DNA from: Kastovskya adunca ATA6-11-RM4
GTDB lineage: Bacteria; Cyanobacteriota; Cyanobacteriia; Cyanobacteriales; Coleofasciculaceae
Length of the DNA: 64,000 nt
Reading direction: 5' to 3'
NCBI GenBank assembly: GCA_019359445.1
Contig: JAHHHJ010000021.1
Coordinates: forward strand, 35,256 to 99,255
The notes below the pieces were generated by a model that was not told the DNA's origin, did no database searches, and saw nothing but the letters and a program-made list of their open reading frames with translations. Of the stretch, positions 1-9,712 are shown piece after piece. The position numbers were made by a program, and so were the translations under genes. The first letter of the stretch is position 1. Every line of letters begins with the position of its first letter.

Positions 1-2
1 GA

Positions 3-437
3 CGCGAGGAACCAAAATACACCACAACCACCCAAACTCGCTACACTCCCCCGGCTTCAGAGCCAGCACCTGTAAACGATCTCTCTGATTGGGAAGTTAC
101 AGATAACGATGACTGGGATATTGAAGCACCTCCCGCGCCGTCAACCAGTCCTTTCCCACAACCTCCCGTTCGAGACACAACAAACTACGAAGTTAGGCAA
201 GAACCAAAAACTGTTAACCAATCTGGCTCGGTATATTCTCAAAGCTACCGAGATACCAGAAACTCAAGTGTGGGCAAAACTGAAGATGTTTATGATGCCA
301 ACTATCGGTTGATTGTCCCCCCCTATCAAGAAGACTCATCGCCAGAGCGAGAAACAGACGACGAAGATTGGGGATTTGAAGAGGATGATGATGAATTTGA
401 CGACTTCGAGGACGACAATAGTCCCTCGCGGCTGTAA
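3..437 (+). CDS. C-terminal part of an acidic-tailed protein, possibly LapA-like (DUF1049)
   Basis: An open frame enters from the left edge and runs 144 codons without a stop to the TAA at 435-437. The encoded segment is proline-, threonine- and aspartate-rich and low in complexity. It holds an SDWEVTDNDDWD block, a YDANYRLIVPP block and a very acidic end (DDDEFDDFEDD). This composition recalls the long disordered tails of cyanobacterial LapA-type (DUF1049) membrane proteins, but the membrane part would lie outside the window, so the family name is a guess. The segment is probably cytoplasmic and unstructured. Confidence 0.55.
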   Translation, partial: REEPKYTTTTQTRYTPPASEPAPVNDLSDWEVTDNDDWDIEAPPAPSTSPFPQPPVRDTTNYEVRQEPKTVNQSGSVYSQSYRDTRNSSVGKTEDVYDANYRLIVPPYQEDSSPERETDDEDWGFEEDDDEFDDFEDDNSPSRL

Positions 438-447
438 AGTGTAAAAA

Positions 448-651
448 TTAAGCTTGCATTAGGAGTTCGCGGGATTGTTGCTTAACATAACCCGCCATTG
501 CTGCTTGCTGTAGCTTCATGAAGGCTTGCATATCTTCTGAGCTATACTTTTGCCTCAGCCCCTGTCGCAGTTGCTCTTCTGCTTCTACTGTTAAATAGCC
601 AGTACAGAGTGCTTGGTTAACAATTTCACTAATTAAATTCATCATTTTCAT
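448..651 (-). CDS. Small conserved cyanobacterial protein of unknown function
   Basis: A protein of about 67 residues, helical and rich in Gln and Ala, with the core ISEIVNQALCTGYLT followed by EEQLRQGLRQKYSSED and LQQAAMAGYVKQQSRE. It has no membrane segment and no catalytic motif I can name. I recognise this kind of short helical protein as recurrent in cyanobacteria, but not its role. The frame opens at 669 and offers Met codons at 651, 645 and 642; I used 651, since the few residues upstream are unlike the rest. It converges with the gene at the left edge, with only 10 bases between the two stops. Confidence 0.6.
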   Translation of the reverse strand: MKMMNLISEIVNQALCTGYLTVEAEEQLRQGLRQKYSSEDMQAFMKLQQAAMAGYVKQQSRELLMQA

Positions 652-963
652 TATCCAAAGCAACAGCAATTATCTGCAATCAAAGAGTTTCCATCCTTAG
701 CAAAAGAACTTTTAACGTGTTGTGAGTTATGCCTAAGAGTCGATAAGCATTCTCCTAAATTTCATTAATGAAGCTTGTGTGAAATTTTCATAAAAATTTA
801 ATGAACTGCTGTTAAACCTAGGATAACTAAGATGAAAACTAATTTCTATTAACGCTTGTTAGCAAATTCGTCATAAATTCACCGCTACTTTGCTAGAAAT
901 TCATAACTATTTCGTTAGAATCTAGCGTTGAAAACCTATTTTTTTCAGTGATAGCGGGCAAAC

Positions 964-2508
964 ATGGTATCTACTGTTAGTCAGGCAGATGGAGATTTTT
1001 TAGCCGCCGCCAGCAATTGGGACGTAGAAAAACTCTATGTAGACTTAGCGACGGCAAAGGGAAAAGGATTAACTCCTTTAGAAAAAAAGCTTTTAAGAGG
1101 GCTACTTTGTGGCTATAGCCCGGCTGAAATTGCGGAGAAGATTTATAAAAGTCGCAGCAGTAGCGCCGTCCGCGTTTATTTATCCAATGGAGTGTACAAA
1201 TATATTCAAGAACTATTACAGCAGCAGCAGGGCAAAGATGTATCGGTCAAAAGTTGGAGCCGCGTTACTAACCTACTGGAACAGGCTGGATATAAAATAC
1301 AGCTAAAAAATCAATCTCAAGCGATCGCTGAGTTTCCCACACCTGAAGCCGAGTCTCACCCATTCGATCTGCTCGTGAATAAATATCAAGCATGGCAAGA
1401 GGCAATCGATCTAGACATATTCTACGGACGCCACGATGAACTGGCACAGTTGCAACAGTGGATTGTGGAAGATAACTGCCGCTTGGTGGCAATTTTGGGG
1501 ATGGGAGGTGTGGGTAAAACTTCCCTAGCAATTAAGCTAGCAGAACTGATCCAAGATGAGTTTGAGTATCTGATTTGGCGATCGCTAGAGCCAGCCCCTA
1601 GCATTGAAAGCTTACTAACAGACTTGCTGCTTATTTTTTCTCCAGAGCCAGATACCACCTTACCCACAACAACCGAAGGTCAGATTTCCCGCCTCATCGG
1701 CTATTTGCGATCGCATCGTTGTCTGTTAGTCTTCGATCGTGCCGAAGCGGTTTTACGCAGTAACGATTATACAGGTGCCTACCGCGAAGGCTATGAAGAC
1801 TACGGGCAATTGTTTCGTCGATTGGGAGAAGAATACCATTGCAGTTGCAGTATTCTGACGAGTCGGGAGAACCCCAAAGAAATTGCCTTAAACGCTGGGG
1901 AAGAACTACTCGTCCACACTTACTATCTGAGTGGCTTGCAGTCGGGAGAAGCAATTGAACTGCTAATCCTCAAAGGCTTGCTTGGCTCCGATAATGAAAG
2001 GCGTTTACTCGTTAAGTGCTACGCTAACAACCCCCTAGCCCTAAAAATTGTCGCCACCACCATCCAGAATCTTTTTGATGGAAGCATTACAGATTTCATG
2101 GCAGAAGCCACAATCTTGTTTGGTGATATCTACGCTCTTTTCGAGGAGCAATTTAATCGCCTCTCTGATTTGGAAAAACAGCTCCTGTACGCACTCTTAG
2201 TTCACCACAAGTTAATTTCGTTTTGTGGATGGCAGCAGGATGGGGTTTTCAGTATATCCAAGCGGGAGCAGTTGGAAGCGTTGGAGTCTTTGCAGAGGCG
2301 ATCGCTCTTGCAAAAAAAATCTACCACCTTGCCACAATACCCTCTACTCAAAGTCTACATTGCAGAAAAATTAGCTGAACAGGTGTCGCAAGAAATGAGC
2401 AATAAAGCGGTAGCGCAGTTGGTTAGCCATACCATCCTTAGTACCCTACTTAAAGACGAACCTACGAGCTTCACAAGCCCTATAACAGAACAGCGACGCC
2501 TTTATTAA
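964..2508 (+). CDS. NB-ARC STAND NTPase with N-terminal helix-turn-helix-like domain, no C-terminal sensor repeats
   Basis: A 514-residue signalling ATPase. Residues about 20-113 form a helical domain (GLTPLEKKLLRGLLCGYSPA... AEKIYKSRSSSAVRVYLSNGVYKYI) of the helix-turn-helix type found at the N-terminus of many cyanobacterial NB-ARC and vMAP-related proteins. The NB-ARC ATPase follows: entry motif FYGRHDEL (153-160), P-loop GMGGVGKTS (179-187), Walker B LLVFD (254-258), a sensor-1-like LTSREN (298-303) and a winged-helix region to about 480. STAND proteins usually continue into WD40, TPR or LRR repeats; here the frame stops soon after the winged helix. It may be a genuine short form or have lost its sensor. 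It starts at ATG 964 after about 300 bases without a gene. It is unrelated in sequence to the NACHT locus at 35.7-39.2 kb. Confidence 0.8.
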   Translation: MVSTVSQADGDFLAAASNWDVEKLYVDLATAKGKGLTPLEKKLLRGLLCGYSPAEIAEKIYKSRSSSAVRVYLSNGVYKYIQELLQQQQGKDVSVKSWSRVTNLLEQAGYKIQLKNQSQAIAEFPTPEAESHPFDLLVNKYQAWQEAIDLDIFYGRHDELAQLQQWIVEDNCRLVAILGMGGVGKTSLAIKLAELIQDEFEYLIWRSLEPAPSIESLLTDLLLIFSPEPDTTLPTTTEGQISRLIGYLRSHRCLLVFDRAEAVLRSNDYTGAYREGYEDYGQLFRRLGEEYHCSCSILTSRENPKEIALNAGEELLVHTYYLSGLQSGEAIELLILKGLLGSDNERRLLVKCYANNPLALKIVATTIQNLFDGSITDFMAEATILFGDIYALFEEQFNRLSDLEKQLLYALLVHHKLISFCGWQQDGVFSISKREQLEALESLQRRSLLQKKSTTLPQYPLLKVYIAEKLAEQVSQEMSNKAVAQLVSHTILSTLLKDEPTSFTSPITEQRRLY

Positions 2509-2635
2509 CCCGCTCCCAAAGGTAGGCTTAAACTTCCCCCACTTGCTGAGGCTGAAGTCGGGGATTTCACTAACCCTAACCTGGCTGTAAGCTGGGAGAG
2601 TGACTTAGAGCGAGAGCTTGCGGATCGGTTTTGAG

Positions 2636-3187
2636 ATGACTGACTTGTTAAAGGGACTGAATATATTTCTAATTGGCATCATGGGTGTCGGAAAGACTAC
2701 CGTGGGCAAGCTTTTAGCCAAGGAGTTTGGCTATCGTTTTTTTGATACCGATGCTTTGGTGGAGAAAGTAGCAGGGAAGACCATCAAAGAGATGTTTGCT
2801 ACCGAGGGAGAAGCATCCTTTCGGCAATTAGAAAGCCAAGTTTTGGCAGAAGTATCCGCTTGCACCCGATCGAGTATCGCGACGGGTGGCGGTATTGTGT
2901 TGCAGCAAATGAACTGGAGCTATCTTCAGCAAGGTTTGGTTGTCTGGCTTGATGCACCTGTAGAGGTGATTGTGGAGCGATTGCAGAAAGATACTAGCCG
3001 ACCGCTATTACAAGCTGATGACCCCGGCGCACAACTGGAAAAGCTATCAGCAGCAAGACAACATCTCTATCAGCAAGCTGATCTGCATATCCCTGTTGGT
3101 GCTAATGACACGCCGGCACAAATCGCCGCGAGAGTGATTGCAGAAATCCCGACGGTACTGAAATCTTCCGAAAATCCGCCATCTTAA
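2636..3187 (+). CDS. aroK: Shikimate kinase
   Basis: Phosphorylates shikimate at the 3-hydroxyl with ATP, in the pathway to chorismate and aromatic amino acids; cytoplasmic. With the start at ATG 2636 the protein has 183 residues, normal for the family. It shows the P-loop GIMGVGKTT (14-22), the Asp pair DTD (37-39), FRQLE (62-66) for shikimate binding, the GGG loop in ATGGGIV (84-86) and the lid RPLL (122-125). A TTG at 2618 would add six residues, but the family usually starts a few residues before the first strand, so ATG is preferred. It is 127 bases downstream of the NB-ARC gene and probably transcribed independently. Confidence 0.95.
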   Translation: MTDLLKGLNIFLIGIMGVGKTTVGKLLAKEFGYRFFDTDALVEKVAGKTIKEMFATEGEASFRQLESQVLAEVSACTRSSIATGGGIVLQQMNWSYLQQGLVVWLDAPVEVIVERLQKDTSRPLLQADDPGAQLEKLSAARQHLYQQADLHIPVGANDTPAQIAARVIAEIPTVLKSSENPPS

Positions 3188-3318
3188 GGGCTAAAAGCTG
3201 AGGGACGAGCAAACAGATGCTCTGTGTCTCCAATAACTGGTTGTTGACAAATTCATCTGTTTGGTAGCAGCAACCCCTAAAATGTTATGTCAGCATTTGA
3301 AACAGGTGCTTCCTAACT

Positions 3319-4056
3319 GTGAAATTATTTGTTTACCATACGCCCGAATTGACCCCGGATTCTGAAGTTCCGGATTGCGCGATCGCTATTGATGTTTTGC
3401 GGGCCACAACCACCATTGCCACAGCCTTAAATTCCGGAGCTGAAGCGGTGCAAGTCTTCAGCGATTTGGATCAGTTGATGCAAGTCAGCCAAGAGTGGCC
3501 GGCTGAAAAACGTCTCAGAGCTGGTGAACGGGGTGGGGCAATGGTACCGGGCTGCGATTTGGGCAACTCTCCTTTAGATTGCACCCCAGAACGAATGCAG
3601 GGACGGCGGCTTTTTCTCACTACCACTAATGGCACCCGTGCCTTGCAGCGCGTGCAAGAGTCTCCTATCGTGCTAGCCGCTGCTTTGGTGAATCGGGACA
3701 GTGCGGTACAGTACCTCCTAGCTCAGCAACTAGAGAACGTTTGGTTAGTGGGTTCAGGCTGGCAAGGGAGTTATTCTTTGGAAGATACAGTTTGTGCTGG
3801 GGCGATCGCTCACAGTGTGATGAACGCCAACAATAGCAAATTGGACGATATCGCAGGGAATGATGAAGTGATGGGCGCGATCGCTCTTTACTTGCAGTGG
3901 CAAGACCGCTTGCTAGAACTATTCCACCATGCCAGTCACGGCAAACGCCTGCTTCGTCTTGATGGTCACGAAGACCTGAAATACTGTGCCGAAACAGATA
4001 TTTTAGATGTCTTACCCATCCAGAAAGAACCGGGGGTTTTAGTTAAAAATGACTAA
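3319..4056 (+). CDS. comB: 2-phosphosulfolactate phosphatase family protein
   Basis: A 245-residue member of the ComB family, magnesium-dependent acid phosphatases known from coenzyme M synthesis in methanogens. Cyanobacteria make no coenzyme M, so the physiological substrate here is unknown. Family blocks are visible: [15 protein letters not shown] (23-37), GERGG (69-73), LGNSP (81-85), [10 protein letters not shown] (100-109) and a [17 protein letters not shown] loop. It starts at GTG 3319, the only start fitting the N-terminal strand KLFVYHTPE. Two HIP1 octamers lie inside the gene. It converges with the LpxB-like gene. Confidence 0.88.
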   Translation: MKLFVYHTPELTPDSEVPDCAIAIDVLRATTTIATALNSGAEAVQVFSDLDQLMQVSQEWPAEKRLRAGERGGAMVPGCDLGNSPLDCTPERMQGRRLFLTTTNGTRALQRVQESPIVLAAALVNRDSAVQYLLAQQLENVWLVGSGWQGSYSLEDTVCAGAIAHSVMNANNSKLDDIAGNDEVMGAIALYLQWQDRLLELFHHASHGKRLLRLDGHEDLKYCAETDILDVLPIQKEPGVLVKND

Positions 4057-4131
4057 AATCTCCCCACAGATAGAAGTCTGAGGCTATTGCCTTCACAGCT
4101 AACTAAAGGCGCTTGAGCAATCACTAAATTT

Positions 4132-5406
4132 TTAGCGATGTTCTTTCCCGAAACCCTTGATCAGACAGTCAGCAATCCGTTTAGCCGCCCCCGGTTTTCC
4201 CAGGCGACGGCGTCCATTTTCTGCAATTAAGTGCAGTCGGTCAGGGTCGCGGAGTAGGGAATGTACCGTCGCTGCCACGGCTGCGGGTTCCTGCACCAGC
4301 ACCAGGGAGGGGCCGAGTAAGCGAGTTTGGGCTTCGGCGAAAGCTGGGGTAAACTGTGGCCCTTTGCCGGGAATAGCGATCGCGGGTTTTCCTAAACCGA
4401 CAAATTGTTCGGTTGCCGTACCAGCCATGGCAATCGCCAAGTCAGCTTTAATTAAGCAATCGTTGTAGGCATTTTTGGTCAGTACCAGCGTGGCGTTTTT
4501 CTGGGTAAAGGCGATCGCCTCCGGGTCTTCTACTTCCGTATTTGAGGCGACCTTGGCTTGCTGATGCCAACCGTAGGCTTCTAGCACTCGACGCAACTGA
4601 TCAAAACTTAATGCCGGAGCGATCGCACCTAAAAATAATAGCGACCGCTCAGAGAAGCTATCCAGTAGCTCTGCTACTGCTCGGATAATCACCTTCCAGT
4701 TTTCCTCAGCTTCTGGAGGACGCGAACCGGGGAGCAGCGTTACAACTAGCGATCGCTGAAGTTCTTTAATTTCGGCATCGGGTTGATAAAAAATTGGGGC
4801 GGAGTTATCTAACTCAATGCCATCCATCATCGGATTACCGAGATCAAACGCCGGAATCGACCACTGTTGTAGTGTTTCAGCCGTCAGCGTATCTCTAGGA
4901 AACACGGCTTTACAGCGGCGTTGACTCATCAACCAGCGCTCCCAAGGATGATAAACTGACCCAGACCAACCCTCCAGCGCCGGACGGTTCGGTAAGCGTC
5001 CCGCTTCATCACGCAGATAATACTCTGACTTCGCCGTCCCTACAAAAGCATAGTCAGCGCCACTGAGCCATGCAAATAATAAGGGCACAATATCCCCCAC
5101 CGCCAGCACTACTCCCCCTTGTTTTGACCAGCGCCGCACCGCTTTAAATTGAGCCAAGGTGAGTTGCAGTAAGCCACCGCGCACATCGCGCAGCAGTTGT
5201 TGCCCTTCCATATAAATAAATCCGCCCGAAGGCATCGTTTGCACCGGGCCAATAATGGGTATTCCTAACTGGCTGTAGGCATATCCCTCACCGACTAAAG
5301 GCAACGCCACCAGTTCTGGCGCAGTCTTATGAAGTTGCAATTCTTGGCAAATTCGGACGGCGATCGCATCCTCCCCGTGACCGTTACTGAGGCAAAGTAA
5401 CTGCAA
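4132..5406 (-). CDS. Lipid-A-disaccharide synthase-related protein (LpxB-like glycosyltransferase)
   Basis: A 424-residue GT-B-fold protein of the cyanobacterial LpxB-related group (TIGR03492 type). The N-terminal nucleotide-sugar fold begins LLCLSNGHGEDAIAVRI. The C-terminal half carries ATLVLTKNAYNDCLIKADLAIAMAGTATEQ and GKPAIAIPGKGPQFTPAFAEAQ, the region that binds the sugar nucleotide in LpxB-type enzymes. Most cyanobacteria lack typical lipid A, and this group is distinct from true LpxB, so the acceptor is unknown; a role in envelope glycolipid synthesis is inferred. ATG start at 5406. The gene lies 207 bases downstream of the histidine kinase, on the same strand. Confidence 0.85.
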   Translation of the reverse strand: MQLLCLSNGHGEDAIAVRICQELQLHKTAPELVALPLVGEGYAYSQLGIPIIGPVQTMPSGGFIYMEGQQLLRDVRGGLLQLTLAQFKAVRRWSKQGGVVLAVGDIVPLLFAWLSGADYAFVGTAKSEYYLRDEAGRLPNRPALEGWSGSVYHPWERWLMSQRRCKAVFPRDTLTAETLQQWSIPAFDLGNPMMDGIELDNSAPIFYQPDAEIKELQRSLVVTLLPGSRPPEAEENWKVIIRAVAELLDSFSERSLLFLGAIAPALSFDQLRRVLEAYGWHQQAKVASNTEVEDPEAIAFTQKNATLVLTKNAYNDCLIKADLAIAMAGTATEQFVGLGKPAIAIPGKGPQFTPAFAEAQTRLLGPSLVLVQEPAAVAATVHSLLRDPDRLHLIAENGRRRLGKPGAAKRIADCLIKGFGKEHR

Positions 5407-5613
5407 GTTCTCTTACTCCCAAGCGACTCTCATACAAGAACATGCCCTATTTCCTATCTGGGAAGCAAGGGATCTGGCTGTTTCTGGAGAAAATTTTGCT
5501 CCTACTACGACTGTACATTAAGGAAAATTTAGGGCTTAGGCAAGGGGTGAGTCCTGAGTTTTATCTTTCCATCACCTCAAGATCCGCCACCTCTAAGCGT
5601 GACAGAAAGTCCC

Positions 5614-6906
5614 CTAGACAAGCGCTACAAGTCTTTGGGGCGGCTTTTGTGGCGATCGCCTGAGGGCAAGTTTAATCAAAAATTCTGTACCTTTGCCAGG
5701 AGAGGAGGTACATTGCAGTTGCCCTCCGTGTTTTTCCACCACAATCTGGTAACTAATTAACAATCCCAGTCCGGTACCTTTCCCCATTGGTTTAGTGGTG
5801 AAGAAGGATTCAAAAATGCGATCGCGCACTTCCTGAGTCATCCCCGATCCATTGTCAGTAATGCTAATAATCGCCTGCTCATCGACAATTTTTGTGCAAA
5901 TCCGAATTGTCGGGATACCCCTACTTTCTCGCCTCCCCCCACTCCTGCACCCCTCTTCTAAGGCATCAATAGCATTGGCCAAAATATTCATAAATACCTG
6001 ATTGATTTGATTGGCGTAGCACTCAACTGAAGGGATCTTGCCGTAGTCTTTAATAATCTGAATCTCAGAGCGGTCGGCTTGGGCTTTGAGGCGGTTGTGC
6101 AAAATCAGCAGCGTGTTGTCCAGACCCTGATGAAGATCGACTGAATGCATCTTGGCATCGTCCATGCGGCAAAAATTTTGCATCGAAAAGACGGTTTCAC
6201 AAATGCGATCGGTGCCCAACTTCATTGAAGAGAGCATCTGCGGTAAGTCTTCCACCAAGACATCTAGCTCAATGGCTTCCATTTGGGCTTCGATATCCGT
6301 ACCGGGATTGGGAAAGCACTGTTGATAACGACGCAATAAATCGAGTAAATCTTGAATATATTCAGTGCTGTGAATGAGATTACCGTAGATAAAGTTAAGG
6401 GAGTTATTAATTTCGTGAGCCAAACCTGCGGCTAGCTGACCTAAGCTAGACATTTTTTCCGCTTGAATCAATTGAAGTTGAGTTTGCTTCAAGCGCTCTA
6501 ACGCTACTTCTAACTGTTGGGTTTGAGCCGCTGTGTCGATCTTTTTCTCTACGCGACTTACAGATAATTGATAGTAGTTGAGAACAAATCGGCTGACTAA
6601 AAGTAAGGAAATCCCCGCAGCAACCACACTGATTAATAGTGAAATTAGCCCAGTTGGCAAATCGTACATTGTCGGTAGTGGCAGGCGAAAGAGGAACCTT
6701 CCTGCACCGTACAACAGCCAAATCCCCACTCCCATACTGATAGCCCCACCGAACTGCCAACTGATGCGATTTGATGGCTTGGCGGTGACGATTTGCCTAG
6801 CTAAAACAATAAGAAGGTGAGCGGTAACAGTGGCAATTAAGAATGAAAGCAACACAAGGCGCAAATCATCGCCGCCAGGAATTGCTAAGTCACTATGGCT
6901 CATCAA
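5614..6906 (-). CDS. Membrane-bound sensor histidine kinase
   Basis: A 430-residue kinase. Three hydrophobic segments (about 15-39, 53-72 and 84-106) anchor it, with no obvious periplasmic sensor domain. A coiled coil (about 115-150, rich in Gln and Leu) leads to the H-box LAAGLAHEINNSLNF with His164, then the N-box NQVFMNILANAIDALEEG, the G1 box ITDNGSGM, the F-box FESFFTTKP and the G2 box GKGTGLGL. The architecture is a class I HisKA-HATPase kinase. No response regulator is adjacent, so it is an orphan whose partner and stimulus cannot be read from this window. The C-terminal tail after the catalytic domain is short and basic. Confidence 0.9.
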   Translation of the reverse strand: MMSHSDLAIPGGDDLRLVLLSFLIATVTAHLLIVLARQIVTAKPSNRISWQFGGAISMGVGIWLLYGAGRFLFRLPLPTMYDLPTGLISLLISVVAAGISLLLVSRFVLNYYQLSVSRVEKKIDTAAQTQQLEVALERLKQTQLQLIQAEKMSSLGQLAAGLAHEINNSLNFIYGNLIHSTEYIQDLLDLLRRYQQCFPNPGTDIEAQMEAIELDVLVEDLPQMLSSMKLGTDRICETVFSMQNFCRMDDAKMHSVDLHQGLDNTLLILHNRLKAQADRSEIQIIKDYGKIPSVECYANQINQVFMNILANAIDALEEGCRSGGRRESRGIPTIRICTKIVDEQAIISITDNGSGMTQEVRDRIFESFFTTKPMGKGTGLGLLISYQIVVEKHGGQLQCTSSPGKGTEFLIKLALRRSPQKPPQRLVALV

Positions 6907-7428
6907 TTGTCACTCCTCTAGTTAATCAGTGCCGAAATTTTTGCTGCGCCGATTAGCACCTCAAAGCAGAATAGATCCATTAGAGACGAGAATTGCAAAG
7001 TCTCAGCTCCTATAAGTAATTCTTACTTGATCTATAAGCTTTGCTTGTCACGATGCAAAGGACTTTGTCCTACTAGTCCGGCAACATTCTTCTTTAATTT
7101 AGTAGATGCTTAGTACTCGCAATAGCGAGTTGAGTTAGAGCTGATGACTCTTTTGCTTTTTATGTGCTTTTTAAGCTTATTACAGAAAATTTGTCTGATC
7201 ATTTTTCTACCGGGATGACTAAGTAATTTCATCAAATCTTTAAATTTCTCTACCCAAAAAAGTACGTAATTTTACAGATCGCCAATGGAACCAAATTGGT
7301 GTAAAGAGCAACAATCGTGTGGCAGCTTTTGAGGTGGCACAGGTCATGGAACATAACCACCAGCACGAGGGTCAATTTCCCCTAAAGATAAAGTAAATCC
7401 CCGTAAATATGGAGCGAGGCGACCCTAT
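6907..7428. other. Intergenic region between divergent genes, no gene seen
   Basis: 522 bases between the histidine kinase (minus) and the Omp85 gene (plus), so both promoters should lie here. No frame with a credible ribosome site and protein-like content was seen, and no strong terminator or riboswitch fold. The stretch is AT-richer than its flanks. Confidence 0.5.
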
Positions 7429-7458
7429 ATGCGTGTCTCATCTATGCGTGTCTCATCT
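7429..7458 (+). repeat. Two exact tandem 15-bp units at the start codon of the Omp85 gene
   Basis: The unit atgcgtgtctcatct occurs twice back to back. Each copy carries an ATG and encodes MRVSS. The duplication lengthens the signal peptide n-region by five residues including a second Arg. Confidence 0.9.
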
Positions 7459-9588
7459 ATTGCAATTTCTACCTTGGCAGCCCTGGCAGCAGGGGAGTTA
7501 AGCCATCAGGCGATCGCGGCTCGTCCGGATATCCAAGCCGATACTCCGAAGCTGTCTGTTGATAACTATGTAGTGCCCACAGATGTTGCTGTAACGCCTG
7601 CACCCTCTACCGCTGTTGCCTCTCCAGAGGTTGTGGTAATGCCAGAATTTGCCCCAGCACAATCTTCGTCTTTGGTAGCAAAATCTGCCGCCGAGCCGAT
7701 AGCTGTGACGGCAACCCCTACCAACGCTCCTCTAATTGCTCAGTCCACTCAAAAACCTGCTAACTCAGGTCGGACGAGCAATGTCGTCATCCCGACGACT
7801 CCCGTACCGCGAGTCAGAACACCCGTTCCCACGACTAACCCAGTTGTCCAATCCCCCGGAATACCGAGCATTACAAATGATCTAGCCGTAACGGCGCTAG
7901 ATGTGCAGATTGCCGGGGCGACACAGGAGTTGCAGCAAGTCATCCGCAATACCATTCAGACGCGCCCTGGCGGTCAGACTTCGTCCAATCAGTTGCAAAA
8001 TGATGTTAGCGCGATTTTGAATACGGGCTTTTTTGCCGATGCGCGGGTCAATACCACCAATCAGCAGACAGGCGTGAATGTGGTGTTTGAAGTGCAACCT
8101 GTGGTGTTGCGATCGCTCCAACTTTCCGGTAACAAAGTCCTTACCCCGGCTGTCGCTAACTCGATTTTCCAAGCCCAACTAGGAAGCCCCATTAGCCCCA
8201 ATGGCATCCGTCAGGGTATCCAACAACTCACTCAGTGGTATACGGATAACGGCTACGTTCTGGCACAGGTCGTAGACGCCCAACCCACAAGCAACGGTGT
8301 CCTCCAACTAGCTGTGGCGGAAGGAGTGGTTGGCAAGATAAATGTCCGCTTCCTAGATAAAGAAGGGGATGCCACGAACGGGCGCACGCGTGAAAATTTT
8401 GTGCGCCAAGAACTCCAACTGAAACCCGGTGAAGCTTTCCGCCTAGATGTCGCCAGAGCTGACTTACAGCAACTCTATCGATCGGGCTTATTTGACAACG
8501 TTAATATTGCCTTGGACGGCGATGCCAGAAAGGTCGATGTTACCTACGACCTCACCGAACGACCAGCAAGGGCAGTTAATGTCGGCGGGGGTTACAGCGA
8601 CAACTCCGGGATATTTGGCACCATTAGCTACAAAGATCAGAACTTCGGTGGGATTAATCAGCGGCTAGGACTAGATGTTCAAGCCAGCCCTCGCGATCTC
8701 CAATTTGAGGGCAACTTTACGGAACCCTACCGCGCCAGCCAGCCGGAGCGACCCGGCTATAACGTTAATGCCTTCCGGCGTCGTTCTACCTCTTCCACCT
8801 TCGATGGCGATGTGACCTTAGAAGGAGGCGACCAACCACGAGAAGGACAGTTTGGTGGCGGAATTTCCTTGCAGCGTCCGATAGATGGCTGGGATACTAC
8901 GGTGGGCTTGAACTACACCCGTACTAGTATTCGTGATGGCGAAGGGAATATTCGCGCCGTTGATGAACAGGGCAATCAGCTTTCTTTTAGCGGGACTGGA
9001 ATTGATGACTTAGTCACCGTCTCCGCAGGCGTAACGCGAGATCAACGCAACAATATCGTTAATCCCACCTCCGGCAGTATTCTCAAATTCAGCACCGAAC
9101 AATCCGTCCCGATTGGCAGTGGCAACATATTGATGAACCGCCTCCAAGGAAGCTACACCCAGTATGCCCCCGTTGACCTAGTCGGAGGAAAAGACCAGGA
9201 AGTTTTAGCCTTAAATGTCCAAGGGGGAACGACGATTGGTGACTTGGCACCCTACCGAACCTTTAATCTCGGCGGTCTAAATTCCGTCCGGGGTTACGGT
9301 ACGGGAGATGTTGGTAGCGGTCGCAGTTATGTTTTGGCTTCGGCAGAATACCGTTTGCCCCTGTTTAATCCCGTTGGGGCTGTCCTGTTTGCTGACTTTG
9401 CCTCTGATTTAGGCTCTGGCGATACCGTACCGGGAGAACCAGGAGTAGTGCGTGATAAGCCTGGAGTTGGTTTTGGCTACGGTGCCGGATTACGAGTCAA
9501 TTCACCCATTGGCATTCTCCGGGCGGACTATGGCTTCAATGACCAAGGTGAAAGCCGACTCCAATTTGGTTTGGGTCAGCGATTTTAG
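7429..9588 (+). CDS. Omp85/BamA-family outer-membrane protein (POTRA domains plus beta-barrel)
   Basis: A 719-residue outer-membrane assembly or transport protein. A signal-like N-terminus (residues 1-30, ending SHQAIAA) is followed by a Pro/Thr/Ala-rich linker to about residue 140. POTRA domains follow, with VVLRSLQLSGNKVLTPAV and VGKINVRFLDKEG typical of POTRA strands. A 16-strand barrel starts near RAVNVGGGYSDNSGIFG and carries GGLNSVRGYGTGDVGSGRSY, the VRGY/F lid-lock motif. It ends LQFGLGQRF with a terminal Phe, the usual C-terminal signal of barrel proteins. Cyanobacterial relatives are related to chloroplast Toc75. The first 30 bases are two exact copies of a 15-base unit, so a second ATG lies 15 bases in. 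Confidence 0.93.
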   Translation: MRVSSMRVSSIAISTLAALAAGELSHQAIAARPDIQADTPKLSVDNYVVPTDVAVTPAPSTAVASPEVVVMPEFAPAQSSSLVAKSAAEPIAVTATPTNAPLIAQSTQKPANSGRTSNVVIPTTPVPRVRTPVPTTNPVVQSPGIPSITNDLAVTALDVQIAGATQELQQVIRNTIQTRPGGQTSSNQLQNDVSAILNTGFFADARVNTTNQQTGVNVVFEVQPVVLRSLQLSGNKVLTPAVANSIFQAQLGSPISPNGIRQGIQQLTQWYTDNGYVLAQVVDAQPTSNGVLQLAVAEGVVGKINVRFLDKEGDATNGRTRENFVRQELQLKPGEAFRLDVARADLQQLYRSGLFDNVNIALDGDARKVDVTYDLTERPARAVNVGGGYSDNSGIFGTISYKDQNFGGINQRLGLDVQASPRDLQFEGNFTEPYRASQPERPGYNVNAFRRRSTSSTFDGDVTLEGGDQPREGQFGGGISLQRPIDGWDTTVGLNYTRTSIRDGEGNIRAVDEQGNQLSFSGTGIDDLVTVSAGVTRDQRNNIVNPTSGSILKFSTEQSVPIGSGNILMNRLQGSYTQYAPVDLVGGKDQEVLALNVQGGTTIGDLAPYRTFNLGGLNSVRGYGTGDVGSGRSYVLASAEYRLPLFNPVGAVLFADFASDLGSGDTVPGEPGVVRDKPGVGFGYGAGLRVNSPIGILRADYGFNDQGESRLQFGLGQRF

Positions 9589-9712
9589 TAAATGTCAGGA
9601 TTTGGGGTTTTAGCGGTTAGGCTGGGGACGACCTTACCTTACCTATGGGCTGGCGACTGGCACAATAGCCTAGTCTAAAATCAAACGTTTGAAATCGCAA
9701 GCCTGACAATTT

